Assembly: GCF_000820025.1 (NCBI RefSeq)
Contig: NZ_CDBI01000014.1
Location: 335,380 to 399,379, forward strand
DNA length: 64,000 bases
DNA from: Aeromonas popoffii
GTDB lineage: Bacteria; Pseudomonadota; Gammaproteobacteria; Enterobacterales; Aeromonadaceae
Reading direction: 5' to 3'
Part shown: piece after piece, positions 1-8,814 of the stretch
Position numbering within the stretch: position 1 is the stretch's first letter
Layout: every line of letters begins with the position of its first letter
Made by a program: the position numbers and the translations under genes
Notes under the pieces: model-generated
Told to the model about the DNA's origin: nothing
Seen by the model: only the letters and a program-made list of their open reading frames with translations
Databases searched by the model: none

Positions 1-131
1 GATATAAGATGCCTCATCTTGCCGCGACAAGGTGTTCTGATGTGTTGAACTGCGGCAAAGACGGGTTTCCGTATGTGTAGCCCGCCGCCGAAAATGGAAA
101 AGACCACCGGGGGAAATGGAGCAATCATTAA

Positions 132-150
132 AGCGGCAAACTATTGCCGC
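132..150 (-). terminator. Hairpin after the first hypothetical gene
   Basis: A perfect 7-bp stem (133-139 with 144-150, loop ACTA) lies 12 bases past the stop of the minus-strand gene ending at 162. On the minus strand it is followed by TTTAATGATT, a weak U-tract. It is probably a modest intrinsic terminator. The first 130 bases of the window hold no supported gene. Confidence 0.4.
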
Positions 151-161
151 CCATGGCATCT

Positions 162-605
162 TTATTCAGGGGCATTGCCAGAAGAAGGATTGGATTGTTG
201 CTCTTCATCGTCACCGGTCTGACGTCGCTCAATTGCTTCCTTGATCAGCGCCTCTTTCTGCAGGTCGAGATCCGCCAGCAACTTCTGGCGTTCTTTGTCG
301 GATAGATCGGTATTCGCCTCAACCTCTTTCTTCTGCTGCTCGAGCTCCTCGAGCTTCTCTTTGCTGAGTCCAATTCGTTGCGCAGACAAGTGTTCCAACG
401 CGATCTGGGTCAGGCTACGTTCCGGCACCTTCCTGACCAGACCAGAGCGATCGTAAGTGGGAGAGGCATCATCATGACTGCCGTTCAGGGTGACCTTATC
501 CTCAGCAAGCTTGATGCTTTTTTGTTGTTCACCAAATTGGGCCCTACTTTGCCCAGCAACCTGCGATGGTTGCACCAATTGATATTGAGCCGCGCCGATG
601 ATCAT
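162..605 (-). CDS. Hypothetical charged, probably coiled-coil protein
   Basis: A 147-residue protein of unknown function. The start at 605 was chosen because GAGAGGG lies just upstream; the reading frame continues farther 5' without support. The N-terminal half is Gln/Ser rich. Residues about 75-130 are rich in Glu, Lys and Leu with heptad-like spacing (for example KLEELEQQKKEVEAN), suggesting a helical or coiled-coil segment, and the C-terminus is acidic and disordered-looking. I see no signal peptide, membrane segment or enzyme motif. It reads in the same direction as the phosphatase upstream, about 90 bases away. Function unknown. Confidence 0.65.
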   Translation of the reverse strand: MIIGAAQYQLVQPSQVAGQSRAQFGEQQKSIKLAEDKVTLNGSHDDASPTYDRSGLVRKVPERSLTQIALEHLSAQRIGLSKEKLEELEQQKKEVEANTDLSDKERQKLLADLDLQKEALIKEAIERRQTGDDEEQQSNPSSGNAPE

Positions 606-698
606 AATGCCCTCTCTGCGTTGTATCTCTCGACATACGGCAATACTCAGCAATATTCACGCCATTTTTCCACCATCGCCCATGGCATGGTGGCAACC

Positions 699-1295
699 TC
701 ACGGCAACTGGCAGGCAATGCGGGTGATATGACCGTCCTGCAGCTGGTAGAAGGCATCTTGCGGCAGCTCCTGCAGCCAGGTGGTGGTGTAGTCGAGGTC
801 GGCATAGGCGCCGCGCAGCATGGCACCGAACAGCCCGTGGGAGACCACGATGGCGCGCTCGGCAATGCGCTCATCCTGCAGCCACACCTGGGCCCGGCGC
901 TGAATGCTCTGAAAAGTCTCGCCATCAGGGGCCTGCAGATACCAGTCTGGCTGCTCGAGGTCGAGCTCGGGGTGGGCCGCCAGCAGCTCGGGCACCCGGC
1001 GACTCTCCCACTCCCCCATGCCCAGCTCCACCAGCCGTTCGTCCCAGACGATGCGATCGCTATCGAGCCCAAGCTGCTGACACACCAGGTGCGCCGTCTG
1101 CCGGGCACGGCCGAGGGGGCTGGCGTAGAGTGTCCAGCGGGTGGCGTCATCCAGCAAGTCGCGCAGGCGAGCGCCCATGGCGGTGGCTTGCGCCTCCCCT
1201 TTGGCAGTCAGGTCCGAGTTGCAGCGCCCCTGCAGCCGCAGCTCGGCGTTATAGCGGGTCTGGCCGTGGCGCAGCAGATAGATGAGTCGAGACAT
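699..1295 (-). CDS. Histidine phosphatase family protein (phosphoglycerate mutase-like)
   Basis: A 198-residue cytosolic histidine phosphatase. The N-terminal catalytic motif LLRHGQTRYN carries the nucleophile histidine, and the second catalytic histidine lies in VVSHGLFGAML near residue 150. A conserved acidic region (ERLVELGMGEWE) follows the pattern of the family. Known members include CobC (alpha-ribazole phosphatase) and GpmB-like phosphatases; sequence alone does not settle the substrate, and no cobalamin genes are nearby. Start at 1295 is supported by GGAGAAACC; an upstream in-frame extension lacks a ribosome site. A hairpin at 675-698 follows the stop. Confidence 0.85.
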   Translation of the reverse strand: MSRLIYLLRHGQTRYNAELRLQGRCNSDLTAKGEAQATAMGARLRDLLDDATRWTLYASPLGRARQTAHLVCQQLGLDSDRIVWDERLVELGMGEWESRRVPELLAAHPELDLEQPDWYLQAPDGETFQSIQRRAQVWLQDERIAERAIVVSHGLFGAMLRGAYADLDYTTTWLQELPQDAFYQLQDGHITRIACQLP

Positions 1296-1448
1296 GGTTT
1301 CTCCAGCACGTTCAAATAGATAGAAAAATGAAGGGGGACGATGATAGCAGATGAACACGGGGGATGACGCAAACAGGGAGGCAAAACCGGGCGTAAAAAC
1401 CGGGCACGGCTGACCCGTTTGCTGCCAAAGCAGCCGGGGTGAGCCGGC

Positions 1449-2114
1449 TCAGCCCTTCTTGATCTCCCGCAGATAGCGGTAGATGGAGTGCACCGAGATA
1501 TCGAGCTGGCGGGCGGCTATCTGGGCACTGTCTTTGAGCTCGAAGATCCCCAGATCATGCAGCTGCTTGACCATGACCCGGGTCTTCTGGGACGGGGACA
1601 CGGCGTCGTTGCCACGCACCTCGGCACTGACGGTGTCTATGGTGCTGTTGAGGGCCTCGTCTATGTTGCGGGCAAAGACTTCCGGCGTGGTGCTCGGCTC
1701 ATGGTGCTGTATGCACTCGGGCATCATGGTACGCAACACGGATTGCAGCGGGGCGTCCATGTCGGTGTTGATGCAGAGCAGCCCGATGGCCTGCCCCTCA
1801 CCATTGCGAATGACGGTGGTCAGGGAGCGCAGGGTCTTGCCGGTAGCGCACCTGGTCATGTAGGGGCTGGAGATATCCTGCCCGCTCTTGAGCTTCATCA
1901 TCGCCAGATTGGTGATGGGGGCCCCGACACTGCGGCCCGTGATATGGCCGTTGGCAATCTTGATGATGGCAGGATTGCGCGCATCCAGGCTGTGCAGCAG
2001 CACCTCGGTGTGCTGGCCATACATGGCGGCGATGCCGTCCACTATGATCTCCATCGCCTTGAGGATCTCGAAGTCAGTCGGGGTCAGCTCTTGCAGTTTC
2101 ATGGGGGCCTTCAT
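1449..2114 (-). CDS. YheO/DauR-family PAS-HTH transcriptional regulator
   Basis: About 221 residues. The N-terminal two thirds match the YheO-like PAS domain (for example SLDARNPAIIKIANGHITGRS), and the C-terminus is a helix-turn-helix of the DauR type (IAARQLDISVHSIYRYL). Family members regulate amino-acid catabolism; DauR represses D-arginine use. It lies 44 bases downstream of the cysteine desulfidase gene on the same strand, so it probably belongs to that operon and controls it; the effector is inferred to be an amino acid such as cysteine. Start uncertain: ATG at 2114 or 2102, neither with a strong Shine-Dalgarno site. Confidence 0.85.
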   Translation of the reverse strand: MKAPMKLQELTPTDFEILKAMEIIVDGIAAMYGQHTEVLLHSLDARNPAIIKIANGHITGRSVGAPITNLAMMKLKSGQDISSPYMTRCATGKTLRSLTTVIRNGEGQAIGLLCINTDMDAPLQSVLRTMMPECIQHHEPSTTPEVFARNIDEALNSTIDTVSAEVRGNDAVSPSQKTRVMVKQLHDLGIFELKDSAQIAARQLDISVHSIYRYLREIKKG

Positions 2115-2157
2115 GGTAACGCTGCTGCCCGTCACCGGCAGCAGCCAGGTCACGTGA

Positions 2158-3447
2158 TCAAGCAGACATGATGTCAATAATGGTGGTGTCTGTGGCAGAC
2201 ATGCCGTCTTTTACCATCTGCCCGATATTTTTGATAGTTTGCTCGACATCGTGCGAGACAATCCCCTGCCCGGACACCGAGTGGCTGTTGATGGCCATCA
2301 GAAAACCGCGCACGGCCGCGCCGGAGGAGGTGCTCACCTTCATGGCGCAGGAGGCTTTCGCTCCGTCACACACCATGCCGGCGCTGTCGCTCAGCACGTT
2401 CTGGATGGCGTGGCAGGATTGCGCCAGGCTGCCGCCCGCCAGATAGACCATGGCCATGGCGGCCGCCGCGCTGGTGACCGTATTGCCACAAAACGCCGAC
2501 AAGGGGGGATAGTGGGACTTGATGTAGATGGCCCCCAGGTGGCTCATGATAAGAGCTCGCGCCAACTGCTCCTCGCTGGCGCCGTAACGCTCGGCGATCA
2601 CCACCACGGGAATGGTGGCGGCGATGCCCTGATTCCCGCTACCGAAGTTGCTCATGGCTGGCAGGCTGGCGCCCCCCATGCGGGCGTCGGAGGCGGCGGC
2701 GGTAAGCATCACGATGCGGTTCATCACATCCTCGCCGATGAAGCCGGCGCGGATGCTCTTTTGCATGGTGCGGCCTATCTCCAGGCCATAGGGGTGCTTC
2801 ATCCCCTCGTCGGAGAGCTTGCCGTTGAGCTCGGAGGCCTGGAGGATGAAGCGGATCTGCTCAAATTCCACCTGGGTAGCGAACGCATGGATGGCAGCGA
2901 TGCTGATGTCGACACCGTCACAGATGGCACCGGTGGCACCCCGCAGGCTCTCATCGGCGACAAAGGTCACCTCGCCATCGCGGCGCTGCTCGACGATGCG
3001 GGTATGACCGCCGCACAGGGTCACGGCGGCGCTGTGCTCCTCCCCATTCTCATCGCACCCAAACAGGGTCACACGGCAGTAGATGAACTCGGGGGCCTCG
3101 GTGCGGCTGACCTGAACGCCGCCGGCATCGATCAGGCTCTGGGCACGGGCAACCTGCTCCGGGGTGATGGCGGCCAGCACCTCCAGTCCGGCATCGGCCT
3201 TGCCGCCGATGGCACCGGCGGCGGCAGCGATAGCCAGCCCTATCTTGCCGGTACCGGGCACATAGACCCCCATGGAGTTCTTGTAGAGATTATCCGACAC
3301 CACGACCTCGATGCGCCGGGCTTCACAGCCCAGCTGCCGAGCCGCGACGGCGGCGGCATAAGCGGCGGCGATGGGCTCGGTACACCCCAAGGCCGGTTTG
3401 ACAACCTGTTGAATAATCTGCAGATACTGCTGCCATGCTTGCTTCAT
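2158..3447 (-). CDS. cyuA: L-cysteine desulfidase / CyuA (UPF0597, YhaM family)
   Basis: A 429-residue homologue of the iron-sulfur L-cysteine desulfidase family, related to the alpha domain of L-serine dehydratase. These enzymes convert cysteine to 2-aminoacrylate (then pyruvate), ammonia and sulfide. The N-terminal [12 protein letters not shown] motif and the C-terminal [18 protein letters not shown] segment carry the cysteines expected to hold the cluster. Start at 3447 follows AAAAGGTCCCGGTA. Upstream is ridA (22-base gap), downstream the DauR-like regulator, and a transporter is divergent. The pairing with RidA, which clears 2-aminoacrylate, supports the assignment over the alternative serine dehydratase role. 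Confidence 0.85.
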   Translation of the reverse strand: MKQAWQQYLQIIQQVVKPALGCTEPIAAAYAAAVAARQLGCEARRIEVVVSDNLYKNSMGVYVPGTGKIGLAIAAAAGAIGGKADAGLEVLAAITPEQVARAQSLIDAGGVQVSRTEAPEFIYCRVTLFGCDENGEEHSAAVTLCGGHTRIVEQRRDGEVTFVADESLRGATGAICDGVDISIAAIHAFATQVEFEQIRFILQASELNGKLSDEGMKHPYGLEIGRTMQKSIRAGFIGEDVMNRIVMLTAAASDARMGGASLPAMSNFGSGNQGIAATIPVVVIAERYGASEEQLARALIMSHLGAIYIKSHYPPLSAFCGNTVTSAAAAMAMVYLAGGSLAQSCHAIQNVLSDSAGMVCDGAKASCAMKVSTSSGAAVRGFLMAINSHSVSGQGIVSHDVEQTIKNIGQMVKDGMSATDTTIIDIMSA

Positions 3448-3469
3448 TACCGGGACCTTTTTATCAGCA

Positions 3470-3853
3470 TTAACGGGCGATATGGGCGATCGCTTCGATT
3501 TCAACCTTGACGCCCATCGGCAGATCCTTCACTGCAAAGCAGCTGCGGGCCGGGCAATCTTTCTGGAAATAGTCTTTGTAGACGGCATTGAACTGGGCAA
3601 AATCGCTGATCTCTGCCAGATAACAGGTGGTCTTGAGCACGGTATCCAGGCTGCCACCGGCCGCTTCCAGCACGGATCTCAGGTTTTCCAGCGATTGGCG
3701 GGTCTGGGCTGCTATCCCCCCCTCCACCACGCCGCCCAGCTGCTTGCACACCGGCAGCTGGCCGGAGGTAAAGATGAGATCGCCATAGGCGGTGCCATGA
3801 CTGTAGGGACCGATGGCATCGGGTGCTGCGGCTGATGTTATGATGGTTTTCAT
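3470..3853 (-). CDS. ridA: RidA family enamine/imine deaminase
   Basis: A 127-residue YjgF/YER057c/UK114 protein. It has the family's N-terminal [19 protein letters not shown] segment, a conserved Arg in [13 protein letters not shown], and the C-terminal VKVEIEAIA. RidA hydrolyses 2-aminoacrylate and related enamines and so protects PLP enzymes. It precedes the desulfidase gene by 22 bases and is first in that operon, where its substrate would be produced, so it may be a dedicated copy rather than the housekeeping one. Start at 3853 follows GGAGGCCAT. The usual 128-residue length is matched. Confidence 0.9.
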   Translation of the reverse strand: MKTIITSAAAPDAIGPYSHGTAYGDLIFTSGQLPVCKQLGGVVEGGIAAQTRQSLENLRSVLEAAGGSLDTVLKTTCYLAEISDFAQFNAVYKDYFQKDCPARSCFAVKDLPMGVKVEIEAIAHIAR

Positions 3854-3871
3854 ATGGCCTCCACTTGCATT

Positions 3872-3917
3872 CAAATAATGTTGAACTCGCGAAACTTATT
3901 TCATGCAACATTATTTG
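3872..3917. promoter_or_regulatory. 12-bp perfect inverted repeat in the ridA/transporter divergent promoter
   Basis: CAAATAATGTTG at 3872-3883 is the exact reverse complement of CAACATTATTTG at 3906-3917, with a 22-base spacer. It starts 18 bases upstream of the ridA start codon and lies between two divergent transcription units. A GTTGAAC at 3880-3886 and a GTTCAAC at 3933-3939 form a further inverted pair, and ATTCAAC recurs at 4053-4059. The arrangement suggests a two-half-site operator for the DauR-like regulator or an Lrp-type protein. This is inference from symmetry only. Confidence 0.5.
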
Positions 3918-4102
3918 CTTTTAAAACCATTCGTTCAACTATTTTATAAATTTAAAGCCTATTTTTGCGCGATAACGCCGTATTAACAGAAACTGTGAGC
4001 GCCATTCCGATTTGAACCACTGGGAGAAACCCGCCATTGTTTAGGGCTTTTTATTCAACTATATTTGCGCCAATAATCACTCACATAACAACAAGGTCAA
4101 CC

Positions 4103-5398
4103 ATGGACGCTCACAGCACGACACTCACCGGGCCCGCCACGGGCACACTGGAATGGAAAGAAGCAGTTCGTTTTGACAGCACCGACTGGGGCTGGATCAT
4201 CATGAGCATCGGCATGGCCATCGGTGCGGGGATCGTCTTTTTGCCGGTACAGGTGGGGCTGATGGGGTTGTGGGTCTTTCTGCTGTCGGCGGTGATCGGC
4301 TACCCGGCCATGTACATGTTCCAGCGCCTCTTCATCAATACCCTGGCCACCTCGCCCGAGTGCAAGGATTACCCCAGCGTGATTACGGGCTACCTCGGCA
4401 AGAACTGGGGCATGCTGCTCGGCGCCCTCTACTTCGTGATGCTGGTGATCTGGGTGTTCGTCTACTCCACCGCCATCACCAATGACAGCGCCTCCTTCCT
4501 GCAGAGTTTCGGCGTGACCCGCCACCTGCTCTCCGAGAACCCCTTCTACGGTCTGGTGCTGATCTGCGGTCTGGTGGCGCTGGCGTCGCGCGGCGAGAAC
4601 CTGCTGTTCAAGATCTCCACCTTCATGGTGCTGACCAAGATCAGCGTGGTGGCCTTGCTCGGCCTCATGATGGTCGACAAGTGGGATGCGGCCAACATCA
4701 CCGCCATGCCGGCAGCCGGTGACTGGATGAAGGACGCCATCATCATGCTGCCCTTTACCCTCACCTCCATCCTCTTTATCCAGAGCCTGAGCCCCATGGT
4801 GATCTCCTACCGCTCGCGGGAGAAGTCGCTGGAAGTGGCCCGCTTCAAGGCGATGCGCGCCATGAACATCGCCTTCGGCATCCTGTTCGTGGTGGTCTTC
4901 TTCTACGCCATCTCCTTCACCCTGGCCATGGGCCACGAGCAGGCGGTCAAAGCCTCTGAAGAGAACATCTCGGCGTTGGCCATGGTGGCGCAAGGCATGC
5001 CGGGCCAGACCCTCAAGCTGCTCAGCCTGACCCTCAACATCTTTGCGGTGATGACCGCCTACTTCGGCGTCTACCTGGGCTTTCGTGAAGCCTGTCAGGG
5101 GCTGGCCATGAACCTGCTGCGCCGGGTGATGCCGGAAGAGCGCATCAACAAGGGAGTGGTGGGTCGCGGCATCATGCTGTTCACCGTGCTGCTCTCTTGG
5201 GGCGCTATTGTGCTCAACGCCCCCGTGCTGAGCTTCACCTCCATCTGCAGCCCCATCTTCGGCATGGTGGGTTGCCTCATCCCGGCCTATCTGGTCTATC
5301 AGGTACCGGCGCTGCACAAGTACAAGGGCGCCTCCCTCTACATCATCATCGTCACCGGCCTGCTGCTCTGCGTCTCGCCCTTCCTGGCGTTCAACTGA
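4103..5398 (+). CDS. HAAAP-family amino-acid/proton symporter (SdaC/CyuP-like)
   Basis: A 431-residue inner-membrane transporter with about 11 hydrophobic segments, beginning with WGWIIMSIGMAIGAGIVFLP, typical of the hydroxy/aromatic amino-acid permease family (SdaC, TdcC, YhaO/CyuP). Known members import serine, threonine or cysteine with protons. It diverges from the ridA-desulfidase-regulator operon, so cysteine (or serine) is the likely substrate, matching the transporter-desulfidase pairs of other enterics. Start at 4103 follows AAGGTCAACC; an upstream in-frame extension is unsupported. A strong terminator follows at 5441. Confidence 0.88.
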   Translation: MDAHSTTLTGPATGTLEWKEAVRFDSTDWGWIIMSIGMAIGAGIVFLPVQVGLMGLWVFLLSAVIGYPAMYMFQRLFINTLATSPECKDYPSVITGYLGKNWGMLLGALYFVMLVIWVFVYSTAITNDSASFLQSFGVTRHLLSENPFYGLVLICGLVALASRGENLLFKISTFMVLTKISVVALLGLMMVDKWDAANITAMPAAGDWMKDAIIMLPFTLTSILFIQSLSPMVISYRSREKSLEVARFKAMRAMNIAFGILFVVVFFYAISFTLAMGHEQAVKASEENISALAMVAQGMPGQTLKLLSLTLNIFAVMTAYFGVYLGFREACQGLAMNLLRRVMPEERINKGVVGRGIMLFTVLLSWGAIVLNAPVLSFTSICSPIFGMVGCLIPAYLVYQVPALHKYKGASLYIIIVTGLLLCVSPFLAFN

Positions 5399-5440
5399 CC
5401 CGCGGCCAACCGGGCCGCGTGGCCCGCTGTTCGCCCAATA

Positions 5441-5467
5441 ACGGGCCCCCTCTCCGGGGGCCCGTTT
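5441..5467 (+). terminator. Intrinsic terminator after the transporter
   Basis: A perfect 10-bp GC-rich stem (ACGGGCCCCC pairing with GGGGGCCCGT, loop TCTCC) followed by TTGTC, 43 bases past the transporter stop. Confidence 0.75.
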
Positions 5468-5866
5468 GTCTGACTCATGCCACCCCGGCCTGCACCGACA
5501 CATCACCACTTGCCCCCTGGGTCAGCGGACGTTGTCGGCTCAGGGTCATATCCCGCCATCACGGTGCACGCCCCTGCGGGGTGCAGCGCTCAGTGCTCTG
5601 CCGCCGGTTGATAGCGGGTTCGACAACCTTGCCGCCAGCCCCCTGATGAGGCTGGTTTTTTAGCGATGCGGCTCGTGCGGCGCCATGGCGTTGTCTGGCA
5701 AACAAGGCCCATGTTCCCCTTGCGCCCCCAAGTGGGACCGGGTAGGCTCGAACGACAAAAAAGACTCGAACGTTGCTTTTTTAGCGCCTTGATGAGATGG
5801 CCAGGGGGACAGTTCGACGAGCAGAAGGTCACATCATTTATCACCCGTTCAGGCGAGGAATCGCAG
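5468..5866 (+). other. 399-bp gene-poor interval with an orphan terminator
   Basis: No convincing coding sequence. It contains a hairpin around 5560-5585 (TGCA..CCCC TGC GGGGTGCA) and, at 5635-5661, a typical intrinsic terminator (CCAGCC, 9-base loop, GGCTGG, six T). Because the transporter already has its own terminator at 5441, the second one may end an independent short transcript. An A-tract/T-tract pair at 5757-5783 flanks GACTCGAACGTTGC. Nothing else recognisable. Confidence 0.35.
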
Positions 5867-6157
5867 ATGGCTAGATACCAGTTTTTTACCGTCCCGGCAT
5901 CCAACCGGCAGCAGTACACCTTTGTCGACATGGCCTCCCCCACTTTTCTGATTGAGAAAGAGGCGCTGCTGGCACAGGGATTCGAGGTGGAAGAGGATTT
6001 TATCGATGCTCACAGCCGGGAAGAGGCGGTGGAGAAGTACCGATCCAACTTCCTCTACGTGGCCGATGAGATTGGCAAGTCAGACAGCAGCTACGCCGCT
6101 GCGACCGCCCTGATGGAGATGGGCAAGAAACTGTTTGGCCGCAAGGCGAACGGCTGA
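5867..6157 (+). CDS. Conserved hypothetical protein, 96 aa
   Basis: Unknown function. The start at 5867 was chosen over a longer in-frame extension because GAGGAA lies at a good distance upstream and the N-terminal extension has no protein-like composition. The product is acidic in the middle (FEVEEDFIDAHSREEAVEKY) and ends with a basic KKLFGRKANG. No signal peptide, membrane span or known motif. It stands alone between the 5635 terminator and a convergent small gene. Confidence 0.65.
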   Translation: MARYQFFTVPASNRQQYTFVDMASPTFLIEKEALLAQGFEVEEDFIDAHSREEAVEKYRSNFLYVADEIGKSDSSYAAATALMEMGKKLFGRKANG

Positions 6158-6218
6158 CGGGAAAAAACAGAAGGTGGCCATCGCGGCGCACTGCCCGATG
6201 GCCATGAGACAGCCCTGC

Positions 6219-6407
6219 TCAGAGGCGGGCCAGTTGCTGGAGCATGGCGATCAGCTCCTCCTCGCTGCTGGGCTCATGGGTCAGCTCCAGACTCGGGGCC
6301 GCGCCCCCCATCAGCATATAGACATGTGTGCTGCAGTGGTCATAGTGATACCACTTACCGTCGATACAGAGGTCGGTATAGCATCTCGGGTCCCTTTCCA
6401 GTTCCAT
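6219..6407 (-). CDS. Small hypothetical protein, 62 aa
   Basis: A short protein of unknown function. AAAAGG lies about 8 bases upstream of the ATG at 6407; a GTG two codons earlier is too close to that site. Visible features are a Cys/His/Tyr-rich stretch (CYTDLCIDGKWYHYDHCSTH) that could bind metal, and an acidic Leu-rich C-terminus (SSEEELIAMLQQLARL). It converges on the 96-residue protein. Coding status rests on the ribosome site and composition only. Confidence 0.5.
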   Translation of the reverse strand: MELERDPRCYTDLCIDGKWYHYDHCSTHVYMLMGGAAPSLELTHEPSSEEELIAMLQQLARL

Positions 6408-6619
6408 CTTCACATCCTTTTGTTATCTGTCACCCACATCACTCCTGACCGTAAAATACCCCGCCCGCGTCAGGCTTGATGCAGATCAAGAGAAGAGGCG
6501 GAGTGAAGCCGATATCTGCCGGCACCGGGCCCCGAGCCGCGCACGGCCGCCGCCACTCGTCATATGACGCTGGCCGCCCCGCATCCCGCCCTCAAGAAGA
6601 GGAGGATGCCATCAACAAC

Positions 6620-6644
6620 AACGGCGCCCGAAGGCGCCGTTTTT
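6620..6644 (+). terminator. Terminator hairpin, U-tract on the plus strand
   Basis: ACGGCGCC CGAA GGCGCCGT followed by six T on the plus strand. On the minus strand, downstream of speA, the same stem is followed by TGTTGTTG, so it may act in both directions. The interval 6408-6692 otherwise holds no supported gene. Confidence 0.6.
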
Positions 6645-6692
6645 TCATTCCCGTCTTTTTGTTTCCACCGACGGGGCGAACAAGCCTGAGGC

Positions 6693-8594
6693 TTATTCGT
6701 CTTCCAGATAGGCGTAGCCTTGCAGACCCAGCTCCAGCTCGTCAAGCAGGGCTTTGCGGGTCGCGTCGTCCAGCGCCGGGTGGGAGACGATGCGCTGATA
6801 GTTCTCGCGAATGACGGAGGGGTCGATGTTGACGTAACGCAGCAGCTGATCGACGGTATCGCCGCGCACCACATTGCGAATCTCCATCTTGCCCTCTTCA
6901 TCGAGACACACTTCCGCGCAGTGAGTGTCACCGAACAGGTTGTGCAGATCCCCCAGGATCTCCTGATAGGCACCGACCAGGAAGAAGCCGACGTGGCACA
7001 CTTCGTTCTCGGCGTACTCCGGCATCGGCAGCGTGCTCTCGACACCCAGACCGTCGACGTAGTGCTCTACCTGACCGTCCGAGTCGCAGGTGATGTCCAT
7101 CAGGATGCCACGACGAGTGAGCGGACGATCGAGACCGGTCAGCGGCATCACCGGGAACACCTGACCGATACCCCAGGCATCCGGCAGGGACTGGAACAGG
7201 GAGAAGTTGGCAAAACACTTGTCGGCCAGTTTCTCGGAGAGCTCGTCAGCCAAGGCGCGGTGGTTGCGGTTGACCGGGTTGAGCAGCTCTTTGAGCGTCA
7301 GACAGGTGTTCTGGTGCAGCATCTCGGCCCAGGCACGTTGCTCCAGGTTGAGCAGGCCCATGGTGTACTGGGTGTTCACATCGCCCAGATCCGCCACCGA
7401 GTCGTGGAAGATCTCCAGCAGGGAGGGATCTTCGCTGCGAAGATCCAGCCAGCCTTTCCACATGTTCTGCAAAATGGTGGGGGCGTCGTCATCCGGCGCG
7501 CTGATGTCGCTCATCTCCACCCCTTCGGCACCAATCAGATTGGTGACCAGCACGGCGTGGTGAGCGGTCAGGGCACGGCCGGACTCGCTGATGATGGTCG
7601 GGTGAGGCAGGTCAAACTCGCGGCACACATCGCCTATGCCCCACACCACGTTGTTGGCGTACTCGGACAGGCTGTAGTTGGCGGAGCAGTGACTCTGGGA
7701 GCGGGTGCCCTCATAGTCCACACCCAAGCCACCCCCCACGTCGACCACGTCGACGGGCACGCCCAAGCGACGCAACTCGGAATAGAAGCGGCCGCACTCG
7801 CGGATCCCGCCCTGAATGTCACGGATGTTGGCGATCTGGGAGCCCAGATGGAAGTGCAACAGTTGCAGGCAATCCAGCTTGCCGAGACTGCGCAGGCGCT
7901 CGACCAGCGCCAGGATCTGGGAGGCGGAGAGGCCAAATTTGGACATGGAGCCGCCGCTCGATTCCCACATGCCGGAGCCGGTGGAGGCAAGCTTGGCGCG
8001 CACCCCTATGTTGGGCTTGATGTTGAGGCGAGCTGACTCGTCCAGCACCATTTCCAGTTCAGAGGGTTTTTCCACCACGATATAGACCTTGTGGCCCATC
8101 AGGTTGCCCAAGAGGGCGTGGCGGATATATTCGCGGTCTTTGTAACCGTTGCAGACGATCACCGAGCCTTGCTCATGGTGATGGGAGAGCACGGCCAGCA
8201 GTTCCGGTTTGGAACCAGCTTCCAGGCCAAGCCGGGGCTTGTCGCTGTAGGACTGGCTGATGGTCTCGATGACACGACTCTGCTGGTTTACCTTGATCGG
8301 GTAAACACAGAGGTAGTCCCCTTCATAGCCTGACTTCTCGATGGCCTGACCAAAGGCGTTGAACAGCGCATCGACCCGACTCTTGAGGATGTCAGGGAAG
8401 CGCAGCAACACGGGGGTGGTCAGCCCGGACTGACGCAACTGTTCGATAGCATCAGAGATGACGATGTGTGCATCAGGGCGTGATTTGTCGGGCGCGACGG
8501 TCACATGACCGGCGTCATTGATGTTGAAAAAACCCGCACCCCAGTAGGGAACGTTGTAGACCTTCAAGGAGTCCTTGCTGGACCAGTTAGTCAT
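6693..8594 (-). CDS. speA: Biosynthetic arginine decarboxylase SpeA
   Basis: A 633-residue PLP enzyme that decarboxylates arginine to agmatine, the first step of the agmatine route to putrescine. The PLP lysine lies in CVYPIKVNQQ (about residue 100), and HFHLGSQ and GGGLGVDYEGT are the fold-III barrel motifs. Length matches E. coli SpeA (about 632-658). Start at 8594 follows GCGAGGCATAGCCC. No agmatinase gene (speB) is adjacent in this window. The 5' side is unusual: a 117-bp tandem duplication includes the leader and first codons, and the leader may be about 670 nt long. Confidence 0.97.
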   Translation of the reverse strand: MTNWSSKDSLKVYNVPYWGAGFFNINDAGHVTVAPDKSRPDAHIVISDAIEQLRQSGLTTPVLLRFPDILKSRVDALFNAFGQAIEKSGYEGDYLCVYPIKVNQQSRVIETISQSYSDKPRLGLEAGSKPELLAVLSHHHEQGSVIVCNGYKDREYIRHALLGNLMGHKVYIVVEKPSELEMVLDESARLNIKPNIGVRAKLASTGSGMWESSGGSMSKFGLSASQILALVERLRSLGKLDCLQLLHFHLGSQIANIRDIQGGIRECGRFYSELRRLGVPVDVVDVGGGLGVDYEGTRSQSHCSANYSLSEYANNVVWGIGDVCREFDLPHPTIISESGRALTAHHAVLVTNLIGAEGVEMSDISAPDDDAPTILQNMWKGWLDLRSEDPSLLEIFHDSVADLGDVNTQYTMGLLNLEQRAWAEMLHQNTCLTLKELLNPVNRNHRALADELSEKLADKCFANFSLFQSLPDAWGIGQVFPVMPLTGLDRPLTRRGILMDITCDSDGQVEHYVDGLGVESTLPMPEYAENEVCHVGFFLVGAYQEILGDLHNLFGDTHCAEVCLDEEGKMEIRNVVRGDTVDQLLRYVNIDPSVIRENYQRIVSHPALDDATRKALLDELELGLQGYAYLEDE

Positions 8595-8814
8595 GGGCTA
8601 TGCCTCGCAAATGAGCGGCCAGTGGCCGCCTTCGTTACCCTCAATCACATCCAGACCATCTCGTGCAAAGCGTGGCGAGCCAACGCTGCCTGCTGGAGTC
8701 TGGAAAGTCATCTGTCTGAGCCCGCGGCGCAGGGCCGCGTGACCTCGACCGTGACTCGCTGTCACATCCAGACCATCTCTTTGCACATCGCGGCAAGCCT
8801 GTGGCTGCCTGGTG
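8592..8814 (-). repeat. Tandem duplication of the speA leader and start
   Basis: Two diverged copies of about 105 bp, offset 117-118 bp. Each contains, read on the minus strand, GCTGCC-like sequence (CAGGCAGC), the 17-mer GAGATGGTCTGGATGTG, a GC hairpin (GCGGCC/GGCCGC in the proximal copy, GCGGC/GCCGC in the distal) and an ATGACT. In the proximal copy that ATG is the speA start (8594); in the distal copy it is a pseudo-start (8711). The distance between ATG and 17-mer is the same in both copies. Confidence 0.7.
8598..8711 (-). CDS. Possible 37-aa upstream ORF in the speA leader
   Basis: The duplicated pseudo-start ATG at 8711 opens a 37-codon frame that stops at 8598, three bases before the speA ATG; the speA Shine-Dalgarno GCGAGG lies inside its last codons. 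This could couple translation of speA. No good ribosome site precedes the upstream ATG, and the peptide has no recognisable features, so translation is uncertain. Confidence 0.25.
   Translation of the reverse strand: MTFQTPAGSVGSPRFARDGLDVIEGNEGGHWPLICEA

Noticed and set aside
378..1319. A 313-residue plus-strand frame over the phosphatase and first hypothetical gene
   Set aside because: It is antisense to genes with clear ribosome sites and, for the phosphatase, family motifs; its product is His/Gln/Leu-rich as typical for antisense frames in GC-rich DNA.
2158..2177. A TTG start giving the DauR-like regulator 21 more residues
   Set aside because: It overlaps the upstream stop but adds a segment without similarity to the YheO domain; ATG at 2114 or 2102 is more likely.
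4097..5509. A 470-residue minus-strand frame opposite the transporter
   Set aside because: Extremely His/Asp/Gly-rich, no motif, antisense to a well-conserved permease.
5590..5640. A GGTTCGA T-loop-like motif suggesting a tRNA or tRNA fragment
   Set aside because: No acceptor, D or anticodon stem can be folded around it.
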